Assembly: GCF_030272615.1 (NCBI RefSeq)
Contig: NC_081406.1
Span: forward strand, 114,607,783-114,671,782
Direction of reading: 5' to 3'
Source of the DNA: Cryptomeria japonica
Lineage: Eukaryota > Streptophyta > Pinopsida > Cupressales > Cupressaceae
Length of the DNA: 64,000 bases
Positions 48,270 through 57,820 of this stretch are shown here, in pieces. Each line of letters begins with the position of its first letter. Positions within the stretch are counted from its first letter, which is position 1. The notes under the pieces are model-generated. The model did not search any database. It saw only the letters and a list, made by a program, of their open reading frames with translations, and was not told where the DNA came from. The position numbers and the translations under genes are program-made.

Positions 48270-48288
48270 GTTCACGTCGGGTTCACCA
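48270..48288 (-). promoter_or_regulatory. Probable primer binding site of the family-B element
   Basis: On the minus strand TGGTGAACCCGACGTGAAC begins three bases after the end of the 5' LTR. It is not the initiator Met type, and I do not assign the tRNA. Confidence 0.65.
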
Positions 48289-48291
48289 AAA

Positions 48292-49560
48292 TGTAAAGCG
48301 GAAAATCGCGATCGAACCCTAGTTGCTCTCCCCTCTTCCAACTCCAAGGAGAGAGAAGGGAGGTTCACTAGGGTTGATGGTTTTCACTTAGGGGAGAGAC
48401 TTTACATTCAAAAGAGGGGTTGAAACCCACAAGATCCAATCCCACACAATGCAAGATTGGATGCTAAATGTGTTTCAAGGGTTAAGAAAGCAAGGCTACC
48501 CTCTTTTGTAAAGAATGTGCATAGAAGAATTAAGCCAGGAATGCATAGAAAGTGAGAAAGATTCACTTATAAACTGAGTTAGGGATATAGGATGAAACTG
48601 CGGACCTGGAATTAGTAGTAAAATGTCGATACGGCGCTGTCCTGCAAATTTGAGCGAAAGTTGTCGGGACGATGGTGCCCGAGCGCCACGGTCCTCCGAA
48701 AAATCCGCGAAACGAAGGGGGATCTGTTCGTCTCTGCACAAGGATTCCAGATCTTCAATTTCAGCCGCGTACCTGCAACCTAGACACAGAAAAGCGAAGA
48801 CGATTGGGGGGTTAGGGATTAGGGGTTTGCCTTTAGGTCAAACCCCGGTTTTGGAATTAACCAAGAAATGAGCAAGTGCTATAAATGTAAATGACTATAA
48901 AACAAGTACTAATACCTTGTTCTAAGGATGTTTGTATCCTTATGTGCGAAGGTATAGATGTTGTATGTTGTTGTAGTATGTTGTATGTGATCTCCTCTTC
49001 AATGGTTGAATCCTTGTCTTGAATGCAACACTTAGCCTTGAATGGAGACTTGAAATGATCAATTGCTTGAAGGAATGCTTGAATGCTTGAATGCTTGAGT
49101 ATAGTTTCCATGCTTTTACACATATGTCCTCTTCATCCATCTATATCAAATGAGAGAGAAAAATGTAGTTTATATACTTGTCAATTAGGGCTGATAGATT
49201 GATTTTCCCGACCTTAGGCCGACCAGGAAAGTTTAATTTCCAATTTGCAAACAAAAAAGACCCGAGACCCCTTAGGAGACCGGGCCCAAAATAGGACCCA
49301 AGGACCAGGGCGCTGGGCACCATGGTCCTGGGGACCAGGGTGCTGGGCGCCCTGGTCCTGAAGGACCAGGGCGCTGGGTACCCTGGTCCCACCTCCCGGG
49401 ACAGCAGGGTGCAAGGAGGTTCAGGCCAGGGTGCTAGAAAATGCAGTTTTCAGTGTCGTAATCAGGTTTCAGGGTCTCCATTCAGGTTGTGTGTTGCGTC
49501 GCCATCGTGAAGACTGAAATGCCGTCGAAATTGCAAGTGTCGCAATTTTAGGACGCTACA
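48292..49560 (-). repeat. 5' LTR of the family-B element
   Basis: On the minus strand it starts TGTAGCGTCCTAAAATTG and ends GATTTTCCGCTTTACA. It contains a GGACC...GGTCC hairpin (48667-48694) and three 30-bp palindromic repeats (49301-49390). Confidence 0.92.
49301..49390. repeat. Three 30-bp GC-rich palindromic tandem repeats
   Basis: Units 49301-49330, 49331-49360 and 49361-49390, each of the form GGACCAGGGYGCTGGGNRCC followed by MTGGTCC, an imperfect inverted repeat. They stand out in an AT-rich setting. Confidence 0.92.
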
Positions 49561-52136
49561 ACATCTGTATTTATTGGGGGCTCAATTTCCACTATCTTAA
49601 TATTTTTCAAAACTTAGGGTGAAGTACCCATAATCCCCTTTCCTTTTCCTTCAACTGGGGTATCTAGAGTGTCTATCTTGGTTTCTGGTGAAGTAAAGAA
49701 TCCCCTATTTTCTCCAAGAAATTTAACCCATGCTTTTTGAGTCTCTCTTATTATTTCATTTACTCTTCCTAGCATCAGACTAGTTATCCTATGTTTTATA
49801 TTGAAAACTTTTTTGTCTGCCACCTCAAGTGTCTTTTCCATTTCATCAGGAGCAATAGTAACACAGATAGATAATAGCTCTTGAATTTTAATGTGTGTAT
49901 CCTCTTGCATAGCTGATAGTCTTCTAGCATCTAACATATTATACAACTCAACCGATATTTGATTTTATATTTTTATTAAGGCTTTCTTATAAATATCCAA
50001 GTATAATAGGACTGCTTCCTCTACCTCTCTTTGTTCATCCTCCTCTAAGTGATCATAGCAAAATTGAACATTCTTCAACATGCCATCTTTAGTGATTTCA
50101 TCTACTAATTTTGCACAAGTTTTAGGTGGAACCTTACCAAAATTAGTGTCATCCTTCTTCTTCCTCTTTGCAGTACCAGATGTAGTTGTAGGTGTAGCTT
50201 TAGGTGCTTACTTTTGTGTCAGTATTCTGATTGTAACCTTCCTAACTGTTGCTTCTTATCTTTTGCCTTTTTTTCCCTCTGGTTTCTTCCTAACAACCCT
50301 CTTAAATGCTAATGGTGTGTCATCCTCAGATTCTAATTTTTCAGTAACAGGCTCAATATGAACTTCAGGATCCTTCCACTTTCTGCCTTTCTCTAGGACA
50401 ACATCAATTAGTGTTTTGATGTCCTTTGAGACCTTCTGTACAAATTTGCTTTCTTTTCCTTCCTGTTTCTCTCTTTTCTTCTAGTTGAACTCTGTTTCAA
50501 CCTCTTGAGTTTTCTGTTGTATAGTACCATAGGGCTTCTATGCCTCATCTATTGGTGCATCAATCAACATTTTTGCATAGGCATCAAGAATCTATGCATC
50601 CACCTCATAGCCCATTTCTTCAATCCAAATCTTTTGGGGCTTAACTACTTCCATGAGTGTCTCATCCTTCTTTACCATAAAGCATATGTCGGTAGAATAT
50701 CTTTTTATAATAAGGTACCCTTACCCTAGACCTCATAGATTTTTGGAATGCTTTAAAATACCCCCATACATTATCATCCCTTTGGCTTCCTAAAGCAACA
50801 ATTTATTGTTTCAATTGTCTCCCTACCATGATGTCAAATGCCCATTCCCTCTTACTAGAACTGGGTGTATCATTCATGAAATATAACATCAAGAAAACTA
50901 TCAAGTTGCCATACCAGAATGTACACTTCTTTTCACCCTTAATCTTCCCTAGATTTATCAACAACTCATCAAGCATCCAACTACATAGATCTAATTTTAC
51001 ATTCTCTCTCATCATTTTGTATGCAGCCAAAATGCATGAACTAGAAACAAAATTTAGTCGGTTCGAGTGAGTTATCTTATACCTGATGACCATGCTACCA
51101 AATTTGATGTCTGTGTCGATGATAGTGCTCACTTTCATGGATCTTTTGTCAGATGTTGTGTCGGTGATTTCTCTCATGAAATCATTTAAGACCTTCTTGT
51201 CTAGATGTTACCCAACTGATGGTAAACTAGTGATTGCCTGGATGGATTCCTTGGTGATTTTGTAAGGTCTTTTTAGCCATATAAATTCTCCATGTACTCT
51301 TCTAAGAACATATCTTATTATCTCATCCTCAAACTCTAGAATATCTAGAATATTGGTAAACCATAGGTCTTCAATATGCTTGAATGTCATTTTGATCTTT
51401 CCATATTCTCCCATCAGCTCACTCATATACATTCCCTTAAGTTTTTAAGTTCCCAAGTACTCGATGTGATAGTGAATATATTCCCTAACATCCTCTACAT
51501 AGACAACTCCCTCCCAAATGCGTGAAAATGCTCCAACCGAATCTTCTAGATTAGTTGCATGTGGATACTACTTGAGAATTGGCCTGGGGTAGTCCTTGAC
51601 CTCTACTACAGTCAAGTTTGCAACAAAAACATAAATGGATGATGATCCCACTTCCACGTTAAAGAGAAATACCTTTTGATTGCTCTCGATGAAAACCTCC
51701 AACAAATTCTTCTAGACGACGATGAGATCTCTCAAGAAGAAATCTGACTGCTCTGAATTACCTTTGATCACACTTAGTCACTCTTAATCACTCTAAAATC
51801 ACTTAGAATGCAAGGTGATTAACAATGAGGTGTATTTGACCTTTTAACCTTCAAGAAAAACCCTAATATTCTATTGACATAAATGACTGTCGGTCAAAGA
51901 TACCAGATCTTGCTCACAACATATCCATGCCAGATAATCATCTCCAATATTTGGAACATCTTCCAGAATCTCTTCCTGAGGCATATGCAGCATCTTCATG
52001 AATTTTTCCTACCCCTAAGGCATCTTCCTCAATTACCAGATGAGCTCCTTGCTTGTGCAGGAGCAGCCTCTTATGTCGAATAAGTAACTGGGACATTCCC
52101 ATTTGACAGTTGTTCTTCAGTCTTTCTAACCCATCT

Positions 52137-53150
52137 CTAAGTATAATCTTGTTGAATTTCACTAACCTTCTCTTTTCCTTTCTCATTTGATCCTCCATTA
52201 CTAACCGATGGATTTTTGCTTCTATAGAACTTAGAAATATGTCCAACCTCATTACATGCATAGCATGTAGCATTTTTCTTTTGAATTGCTTTGCTAAAAT
52301 TGATGAAATTTCTTGACCTGCACTGATTAGCCATATGTCCAAATTTTCCACATGCACATCATTTAACATTCATTCTGCAATCTTTTGTCTTATGAACAAA
52401 CTTATTGCATTTAGAACATTTATCAGGAGCAAAATCAGGGTTCTGATTTGCTTTGTTTCTAGATTGCCTAGCCATGTGACAAAATCTATTGCAAACAAAA
52501 CATCGACCATTGAATTTATAAGCATTAAATTGCCTTATTGGTGCCTTATGGTTTTGATCTTCATTAGCAGCACTGAAACTCTATCCTTTCTCAAATCCAA
52601 GTCCATGAGAATCTGCAATCTATCTTTGTATCTTCAATAACTCATCAAATTGTGCTAAGCTGATCTTGAATTTTTCTTTGTGCTCACTTGCAGTAGTTAA
52701 ATCTTCTCTTAGAATTATCATTTGTCTCTCAATTTCTTGTTCATTAATCTGTAATTGTACCAAATCAATTCTCAACATATCATTTTCATGAACCAACCTA
52801 CCATATTCTTCAAATTTTCTCTTCAGGGATACAACAAGATTTGTTTCCTTCTTCTTGTTGTCCTCAATCTCCTTAGACATCCTCATAGTTATAACTTGGA
52901 TTTCATTTTTCATAACCATGTTCTCCTGACTCAATTTCTGACATTGTTCCTTAAGTGCATCTTTCTCTTCATCATCTCGACTTTGCAAAAGTTCCTTCCT
53001 CCTAGCTTGAACAAATGATAGCCTCTCTTGTAGGACAAGAATGAATTCCTTAGCAGAATTCAATTCATCATGTAGCTTTAAGTTCTTCAACCTTTCAGCA
53101 TCATAATCTTCAAGTGCCATCTCAAGTTGCTTCTCCAAAGTCATATCCAT
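52137..53150 (-). pseudogene. Element C coiled-coil and zinc-knuckle protein (Gag-like)
   Basis: From ATG at 53148-53150 (MDMTLEKQLEMALEDYDAER) about 175 residues of heptad-rich coiled coil follow. Then come up to four CCHC-type knuckles: FVCNRFCHMARQS (degenerate), CSKCNKFVHKTKDC, CACGKFGHMANQC, CYACNEVGHISKFY (last Cys lost). Stops in the one frame: TAG 52620, TAG near 52580, TGA near 52365. It sits directly behind the primer binding site, the position of gag, but lacks a recognisable Gag core. Nucleic-acid binding is likely from the knuckles. Confidence 0.75.
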
Positions 53151-53201
53151 GGATTCCGGTTTCAAGATCTTCCTCAGGCTATTAAACTTCCTCCAAGGCG
53201 C

Positions 53202-53215
53202 AAGGCTCTGATACC
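53202..53215 (-). promoter_or_regulatory. Primer binding site of element C
   Basis: On the minus strand TGGTATCAGAGCCT lies three bases after the 5' LTR, an initiator Met-tRNA complement. Confidence 0.92.
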
Positions 53216-53218
53216 AAT

Positions 53219-54161
53219 TGTTGGAAACCAATAACATTGAGAGGGGGGGCTGAATCAATGTTATACCAAAATGATAATTTTTAGCCTTATTAAAACATGC
53301 ATACACCAACTGGTATATCGGTACATATAGAATTGAAAGAAGTAAAACAACCAATAAGCGAATCACATAAATGAGAACCATAAAACAAAGATTTATACCT
53401 GCAAAACCTCAAAGAGGAAAAACCACAGTGGGATTTATGACCCACAATATCAATCCACTGGTCATATGAAGAGATATTACAAAATATGAGGGGCCAGCAC
53501 TTGCAGGAAGGCTTACAGCCTAGAGCACACTGCTCAATCACAAAAGGAGGCTCACTGACTACATAAAATTCCATACTATAATCTGGAGAAGTGTGAACTA
53601 CTAAGATAGCATCTTTTATGCCAGTATACAATTCTAGTTTGAGCTCTGTTTGTTCCGATCTGAAACCCTAAACCCTTTACCGGAATAACCCCTACATGAA
53701 TTTCCTCACATACATGATCTCTCTGATATATTTCCGATCATATTATATTCGCATATCCATTATCTCCTATCTCATGTCTCTTCTATCTTTATATCAAAAA
53801 TGATCTATCAAACTGTCATATATACCCTATACAACTTTACATGCCTTATGTTGGCTTACAAAGATATTTACAATATCAAATTACATGTCGGTTAGATAAC
53901 ATAAATGCATAGATATCAAAATCAATTGTTGATGTTGGGTCCAAGATATGTCAACCTCCAATACCGATAACCTTTACTAAACCATGTCGGCTTGTATTGT
54001 CGGTGACCAAAGAAATCTTTTTGTCCTACTGGTGTCGGTGTAGTATCTATGAAGTGCTTGTCAATACACCATAGAACTAAAACATGAAGCTGAAACACAA
54101 TACCATGTTGTCATCAATGACAACATAGTGAAACCAACCAATTGAGTGTCAATTTCCAACA
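53219..54161 (-). repeat. 5' LTR of element C
   Basis: Partner of 43404-44323. Plus strand TGTTGGAAACC to TTTCCAACA, followed by agatc. Confidence 0.92.
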
Positions 54162-54608
54162 AGATCGGGCAGCCCGCACATAGGACCACCCTAAGAGGTG
54201 GGGATAGGGGCGCCACACCACTGTCCTATCCTATTTTAGGGCCCAGATAGGGTCTAGAGCACACACAAGACATAAAGGAGGAAGAGAGAAGGGGTGGAAA
54301 TGCAGAAATAGGTCCCAGCTAGGGAAAAAGATACCATCGCCAAGGTGAGGACCCCAAATGTGGTTAAAATTGCAGGGGTCGCAATTTTATGACACTACAC
54401 CTCTTATATAGAGAACATTGCAAGAAATGAAGAGATAAGATTGAGAGGTGTAAAGATAAATGGTTGGTTAGGATTAAAGGGTAGGTAGAGGAAATAATTA
54501 AATGATAAAGGGGGGTAGGTAAGAGAAGAATTAAGAGATGAGTGACATGTGTCATGGGTAGAAAAGGCTAATGAATTAATTAAATAAATAATTTGTTTAA
54601 TTAATAAA

Positions 54609-54850
54609 GGAAGTGTGATCAATTAAATAAATAAAATATTTATGTAATTTAGGAAAAGGACAATTTAAATAAATAAAAGTATTTATTTATATGAGGAAAG
54701 GCTTAGAAGAGGATTAATTAATTAATTAAGGAAGTGGGATCAATTAAATAAACAAAATATTTATGTAATTTAGGAAAAGGACAATTTAAATAAATAAAAG
54801 TATTTATTTAAATGAGGAAAGGCTTAGAAGAGGATTAATGAATTAATTAA
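54609..54850. repeat. 121-bp tandem duplication of palindrome modules in the A-family solo LTR
   Basis: Copies 54609-54729 and 54730-54850, each with caattaaataaa, tatttatgtaattt, aatttaaataaataaaag, tatttatttaaatgagg and ggcttagaagagg. The full-length A LTRs at 20000 and 31850 have only one copy of this block. Confidence 0.88.
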
Positions 54851-55060
54851 ATAAATAAAGATTTATTTAATTAATAGAAGACTTAGGGTAAAATAAGTAA
54901 ATAAATAAAATATTTATTTAAATAGTCAAGACAATTTTAGGTGTCTACAACACCATCAAACATTTAAATCAATAAAAGGATTTAAATGATTTCACCTGCC
55001 CCTTTTTATCTGAATTAATTTAGTTACAATATTATCTAAATCAAGATGATTCAAATAATA

Positions 55061-57820
55061 ATGGCGAGCGAAAAAAAGCCTGTAAACGCACGAAAAAAAC
55101 ATAATATCAAAGCAGATAAATCATTTAAAAGCTCTGATCTTGGGTTTCATGCGAAGCAGAAGGAAGCAGAGGACACCAGCGATACTGGAGTCTCTGGATA
55201 TTGCTCTAAATGTTGGCTTTACGGGCATAAAAACATTGATTGCAGACAAAGGATTGTAAGAGCCCAACCAGATTATGATCATTGGAAACCCTTTATTGCA
55301 GAACAAAAACGAAGAAGTTTGGAAGATGATAAGTTAGCTATTGATACTCAGGTTAACAAAGCTAAGGATCTCCGGATAAATAAGCTTCCTGGGGAAACTA
55401 GGGCTTCCACAAGAAGCAAATTTTCGGAACAGGACAGCTTTCAACTACCTAAAGTCTTCACTGTCAGCAATTTGGATGGGCAAATCACTAGGTTTGCTAA
55501 AACAAAATATGCTTTGCAGAAAACGAGCCTTCCTGGGATCGAAAGGACCCCAAAATTCAGATTTGATCCAGTCAAACGTGCTAATGAACCCCATTCTGCC
55601 TTGGGAAGAAGTGGATTTTTTGTGTCCGAGGAGGATCCCAGGAAGGCCAGGTCAAAAGACTACGAATGGCAAGAGATTAAAAGATATAAAAAGGCAAGAT
55701 CACAAAAGGTGGAAAGGATTGAGATTCCTCTGAGGAATTCTTTTGATTTACTAAAGAAAAAGGAGAATGCCCTAACCAAAAGCCAGTATTCCCCCTTTCA
55801 TAGGCGACCTAGGGCTTTGGGAAGCAAGGGAAATCTTAGGGTTAAACGGATAGTGCATGAAAATGCAGCTCAATTCCACACCACACCTTCCTTCTCCAAA
55901 ACCCTTACCAGCAATGAAGGGCCGGCTAGGGCAGGGGAGAATATTGCACAAGACAATTTGGAGTCTCCTACAATCAGTGGTAAGCACTACACTCCTCCTC
56001 ATCGGTGGGAGAATGTTAAGTCTTTAAAGTTTGTTTCCAATCATATTTCCTTCAAAGCTAATACTTTGCAATCGAAGTTTTCCTCCCCTGTTTATACTCC
56101 GCCGCACAGGAGAAACTATAATCATATGCACATGCACAATAAAAATATTTTTTCTAACAATGACTTTAACAAAGTATCCCTAGAGGATAGCCATATAGCA
56201 AGATTGCAGAAATACTATGAGGATGTAGGTTTAATTGTCAGATGGAAAGGAGTGGGAGCGAGCAACTTGGATATCACAGAAGCATTGGCTAAAATGCTCC
56301 CTAGAGAGGTAAGTATCTCTAACCTTGTCGATTCTTTCCTTCTCTTAGATTGCAAAAATTTAGAAACTAAAAAGAAGATATTAGATAACTTGGATCTGAA
56401 ATATAGACATGAATCTTTTTTTGTTACTAAATGGAGACCCCTATTCAACCCACTATATCTTGAGGATTTTGAGGTAGAAAAAGCTATAGTACTAAAAAAT
56501 TTACCAATTGAACTCACAAGCATAGAAACTATAAAGACTATTGGCAGCAATTTAGGCAAATTTATTAGAATTAGTGATAATATAAACAATGCAACAGAGA
56601 AAACAATTATTGTCAAAATGAGCATTCATAGAAAGTTCATTCCTCATATGCATCTAAAATTCAATGCCAACTCAATTATCATTAATCCAATCATTAATGA
56701 CAACTTTTTGGAATCAAAGCATAATTATATGGTTGCTTTATCGGAACTTAAGAGTATAACTAATCTTCTAGATAAAAGATAGGATGCAAACATTTATTTT
56801 CTTTCAGATAGAGGGGGATTCACTTTTACTGATATAGATGATTGCTTCACAAAAAATGTTCTTCCCCAACCTATCTCTGATCCCCCTTGCGAGCCTTCAT
56901 TTGAAACAAGAATCACTAACAATCAATTAATATCTATGGAATCATCTCCCCCTACGAATATGAAAATTTCCCTCCAACTTAGCAATCCACTGATAAACAA
57001 CAATGACTATCCTCAGAAATTAGCACAGTCGGGAGGTTTCCTTACACCTGAGAAAGAAAGAAATATTCCAGAAATAACAGAGAATGTGCTACCCCTTGAA
57101 CCCATAGCTCTGTCTAATGATATGAACTCGCCAACTAAGGAGACTTTATGTACTAAGGAAGACCTGATATGTTCTCAGATTACCACACCGCCTATGAACT
57201 CAGTACAAGCATCTCCTTCGGAGGATGAAAAATGCTCTAAAGAAGTCAAAATTATAACAGACTACATAGGAAAAACACTACCAGATGAACTCTTGGATCT
57301 GTTTATAAGTGAAATTGTTGATGAAGAAGAGTTGGAATATCAGAAGGAAGTCTTGATTCAAGAAATTATGTCCCTTAGAAACTCTAGAGAAGATAATGAT
57401 GACACAATAGAGATGCAACAAGAAGTAATAGAGGTTCAAAAGGTAGACCTTTCCAATAACCCTGAGAATGTGATTAATTCTGTTGAACATGAAGCCTTAG
57501 AGGTCAAAGAAGATGGTATTGAACTAGAAAAAGAATATGATGAGGAAGCAATAACAAACTTTCCTGACCCATCCTCCCCTGCTGGAGATAATGTAGATAT
57601 CCTGGATGGTCTTTTTGGTATCACTAATGAGGACAGACAACTGGGAATTGCTACCAATTTGGCTGGCCTCTCTTCCCCCAAAATTGACAAGGTCAAGAAG
57701 AAAAGAGGAAGGAAATCGTGCATAGAGCTTAGATCCTTAGCAGGTAATGCGAAAAACCAAATGAAAATATCTGACATTCTGAATAGCAGGAAGGGGAAGA
57801 GCCTTCCCAAGGAGCAATGA
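55061..57820 (+). pseudogene. LINE-1 ORF1 protein, one amber codon
   Basis: Begins MASEKKPVNARKKHNIKADK; an in-frame upstream ATG at 55046 lies in the TSD and is not part of the element. A zinc knuckle C48-X2-C51-X4-H56-X4-C61 is followed by a long basic linker. A DUF4283-like region comes next (about residues 375-540: IVRWKGVG, LVDSFLLLDC, FFVTKWRPLFNPL, AIVLKNLPIEL). A TAG at codon 574 (56780) interrupts it. The frame then continues through an acidic region to a basic KKKRGRKS motif and the stop TGA (57818-57820). Such ORF1 proteins bind LINE RNA. Length about 919 codons. Confidence 0.9.

Larger units (their letters stand above)
45676..49560 (-). mobile_element. Family-B LTR element, short and recent, nested in element C
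   Basis: Perfect TSD acatc (45671-45675 and 49561-49565). The LTRs are 48292-49560 (full) and 45676-46711 (missing about 240 bp). The interior holds a primer binding site, an AT-rich leader and only the start of a Gag ORF. The LTRs are nearly identical over 1 kb by eye, so this is one of the youngest insertions here. It interrupts ORF 2 of element C. Confidence 0.92.
44734..51786 (-). pseudogene. Long non-pol ORF of element C, unknown function (interrupted)
   Basis: Coding text begins near 51780 (SDFFLRDLIVV), passes FIWLKRPYKITKESIQAITS, LPSVG, SMKVSTIIDTDIKFGSMVIR, LDLCSWMLDELLINLGKIKG, CTFWYGNLIVFLMLYFMND, then a long Lys/Glu-rich charged region with helical segments, and ends near 44734 (ISILEKERDKIIRRSRSLRG). 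Several stops and at least one frameshift (between 50361 and 50803) break it, and the family-B element at 45676-49560 splits it. The N-terminal part is compact and hydrophobic; the C-terminal part looks mostly coiled coil. I do not recognise a named domain. It may belong to the loose group of plant transposon-associated proteins. Confidence 0.65.
43404..54161 (-). mobile_element. Pol-less Copia-type LTR element C
   Basis: LTRs at 43404-44323 and 53219-54161; TSD agatt (43399-43403) against agatc (54162-54166), one C/T difference. The initiator-Met primer binding site is beside the right LTR, the polypurine tract beside the left. Reading leftward it encodes a coiled-coil plus multi-zinc-knuckle protein (53150-52137) and then a long protein of unknown function (about 51786-44734). 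I found no protease, integrase or reverse transcriptase motif. A short family-B element (45676-49560) interrupts the second ORF. The LTR ends and C-rich tract resemble Copia LTRs. Confidence 0.9.
42506..54399 (-). repeat. Solo LTR of family B, inserted in the A-family solo LTR and itself interrupted
   Basis: The parts are 42506-43403 and 54162-54399. It starts TGTAAAGTGGAAAATTGG (as 45676, TGTAAAGCGGAAAATCGC) and ends GCAATTTTATGACACTACA (as 49560). A perfect TSD cctct is at 42501-42505 and 54400-54404. It is much more diverged than the two family-B LTRs at 45676 and 48292. Confidence 0.88.
42179..54949 (-). repeat. Solo LTR of the element A family, interrupted by a nested insertion
   Basis: The LTR text is split into 42179-42505 and 54405-54949. 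The left part matches the left end of the A LTR (start TATGTATGGTGAAAAG against TGTATATGGTGAAAAT). The right part carries the same AT palindromes and ends GGTGTCTACA. A perfect TSD acacc is at 42174-42178 and 54950-54954. No internal region is attached, so it arose by LTR-LTR recombination before later insertions. Confidence 0.88.

Noticed and set aside
49141-49414. Short Pro/Gly-rich ORFs in the family-B LTR
   Set aside because: They arise from the 30-bp GC-rich palindromic repeats and are duplicated with the LTR; no evidence of a gene.
55046-55060. Upstream ATG adding five residues to LINE-1 ORF1
   Set aside because: These bases are the target-site duplication, identical to 63192-63206, so they belong to the flank.
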